Origin: Nodularia sp. LEGE 06071
GTDB taxonomy: Bacteria; Cyanobacteriota; Cyanobacteriia; Cyanobacteriales; Nostocaceae
Direction of reading: 5' to 3'
DNA: 64,000 nt
NCBI RefSeq assembly: GCF_015207755.1
Contig: NZ_JADEWH010000006.1
Location: 1 to 64,000 of the forward strand
Below, piece after piece: positions 63,647 to 64,000 of this stretch. Under the pieces are notes generated by a model. The model was given only the letters and a program-made list of their open reading frames with translations. It was not told where the DNA came from and ran no database searches. The position numbers were made by a program, and so were the translations under genes. The number at the start of each line of letters is the position of its first letter. The first letter of the stretch is position 1.

Positions 63647-64000
63647 ATGGCTAGACTATCCCACGAGTTACAACGCTATTTCTTTGACGAAGACCGCACC
63701 GCACAAGTAACTTTGGCAGAGATTCTGCTGCTAGCCAAGGAACGAGTTTTTGGGTTTTTGCTGGTGATTCTGTCTCTTCCTTCAGCTTTACCCGTTCCTG
63801 CGCCTGGTTACTCGACTCCTTTCGGTGGTCTGATTGTTGTGCTGGCTGTACAGCTGATGTTCGGGGCTGAAATTCCCTGGCTACCCCAAAAAATGCTCAA
63901 TCATCCCATGAAACTCGAAACAGTCCAAAAGTTTTTGAAGGCGGGACTTCCTTGGTTACGAAGGATTGAAGCGATCGCCAGGCCGCGTTTGACCTATATT
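63647..64000 (+). CDS. ExoD family protein, 5' part (partial)
   Basis: The gene starts at ATG 63647 and runs off the right edge after 118 codons. MARLSHELQRYFFDEDRTAQ, TLAEILLLAKERVFGFLLVI and LSLPSALPVPAPGYSTPFGG, then LIVVLAVQLMFGAEIPWLP, match the ExoD (exopolysaccharide synthesis) family. Members are membrane proteins with several helices; here one helix near 32-50 and another near 62-80 are in view. ExoD was first linked to exopolysaccharide production and nodule invasion in rhizobia; its biochemical role is unknown. No clear AGGAGG precedes the ATG. Confidence 0.85.
   Translation, partial: MARLSHELQRYFFDEDRTAQVTLAEILLLAKERVFGFLLVILSLPSALPVPAPGYSTPFGGLIVVLAVQLMFGAEIPWLPQKMLNHPMKLETVQKFLKAGLPWLRRIEAIARPRLTYI

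Overview
The window reads as chromosome of a filamentous cyanobacterium of the Nostocales type (Nostoc/Anabaena/Nodularia-like). The palindrome GCGATCGC (HIP1) recurs inside genes on both strands. The gene set is cyanobacterial: FtsH with a cleavable-looking leader, a TamB/Tic236-type giant protein, a DUF3110 protein, Uma2 and Rpn/DUF4351 nucleases, and PEP-CTERM-like proteins. Typical short cyanobacterial repeats fill the spacers. I assign no species.

Layout. 1-235 is the 3' end of an unrecognised gene. 236-2593 is a long AT-rich spacer holding a degenerate tandem array of about eight minus-strand units, each about 110 nt and ending in a terminator hairpin; it resembles an sRNA array. 2594-6057 is a two-gene minus-strand signalling operon: an ethylene-receptor-like kinase followed by a receiver-PAS-kinase protein. 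An SDR enzyme, tRNA-Val(GAC) and a small two-gene island with a GIY-YIG homing endonuclease follow. 9-17 kb carries tex, small membrane proteins and leuS. 17-23.6 kb is an accessory stretch: a solitary DNA methyltransferase, a decayed toxin-antitoxin pair, a Uma2 protein, a PhoD-like phosphatase, an Rpn nuclease, an ABC-exporter relic and a duplicated piece of the uvrB end. uvrB is at 23.6-25.6 kb.

25.9-31.2 kb carries a repeat protein with a GIRPIG motif, CsbD, a lipoprotein and a tandemly duplicated PEP-CTERM-like gene whose duplication also copied the tail of rpe. 31.4-39 kb holds a subtilase with an odd Asp site, tmk, a bacterial homologue of the eukaryotic U5 snRNP assembly factor AAR2, dacB, and ilvB with a C-terminal zinc ribbon. 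39-43.3 kb is topA flanked by two near-identical Rpn/DUF4351 genes in direct orientation. 43.4-54 kb has an MFS exporter, a hydrolase-like protein, a ferrochelatase-family protein ending in seven histidines, Uma2, a truncated cysteine desulfurase, an FMN reductase, ftsH, a BON protein, a MerR regulator and a Rieske oxygenase. 54-64 kb has the 1904-residue TamB protein, a DUF3110 protein, murQ, a CFA-synthase-like methyltransferase and the 5' end of an ExoD-family gene.

Most genes are single transcription units with housekeeping roles in translation, DNA repair and topology, cell wall, Calvin/pentose-phosphate and branched-chain amino-acid metabolism. The best candidates for new biology are the AAR2 homologue, the sRNA-like array next to the ethylene-receptor operon, and the GIRPIG repeat protein. 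All calls rest on reading the sequence and recalled family features; no database search was run.
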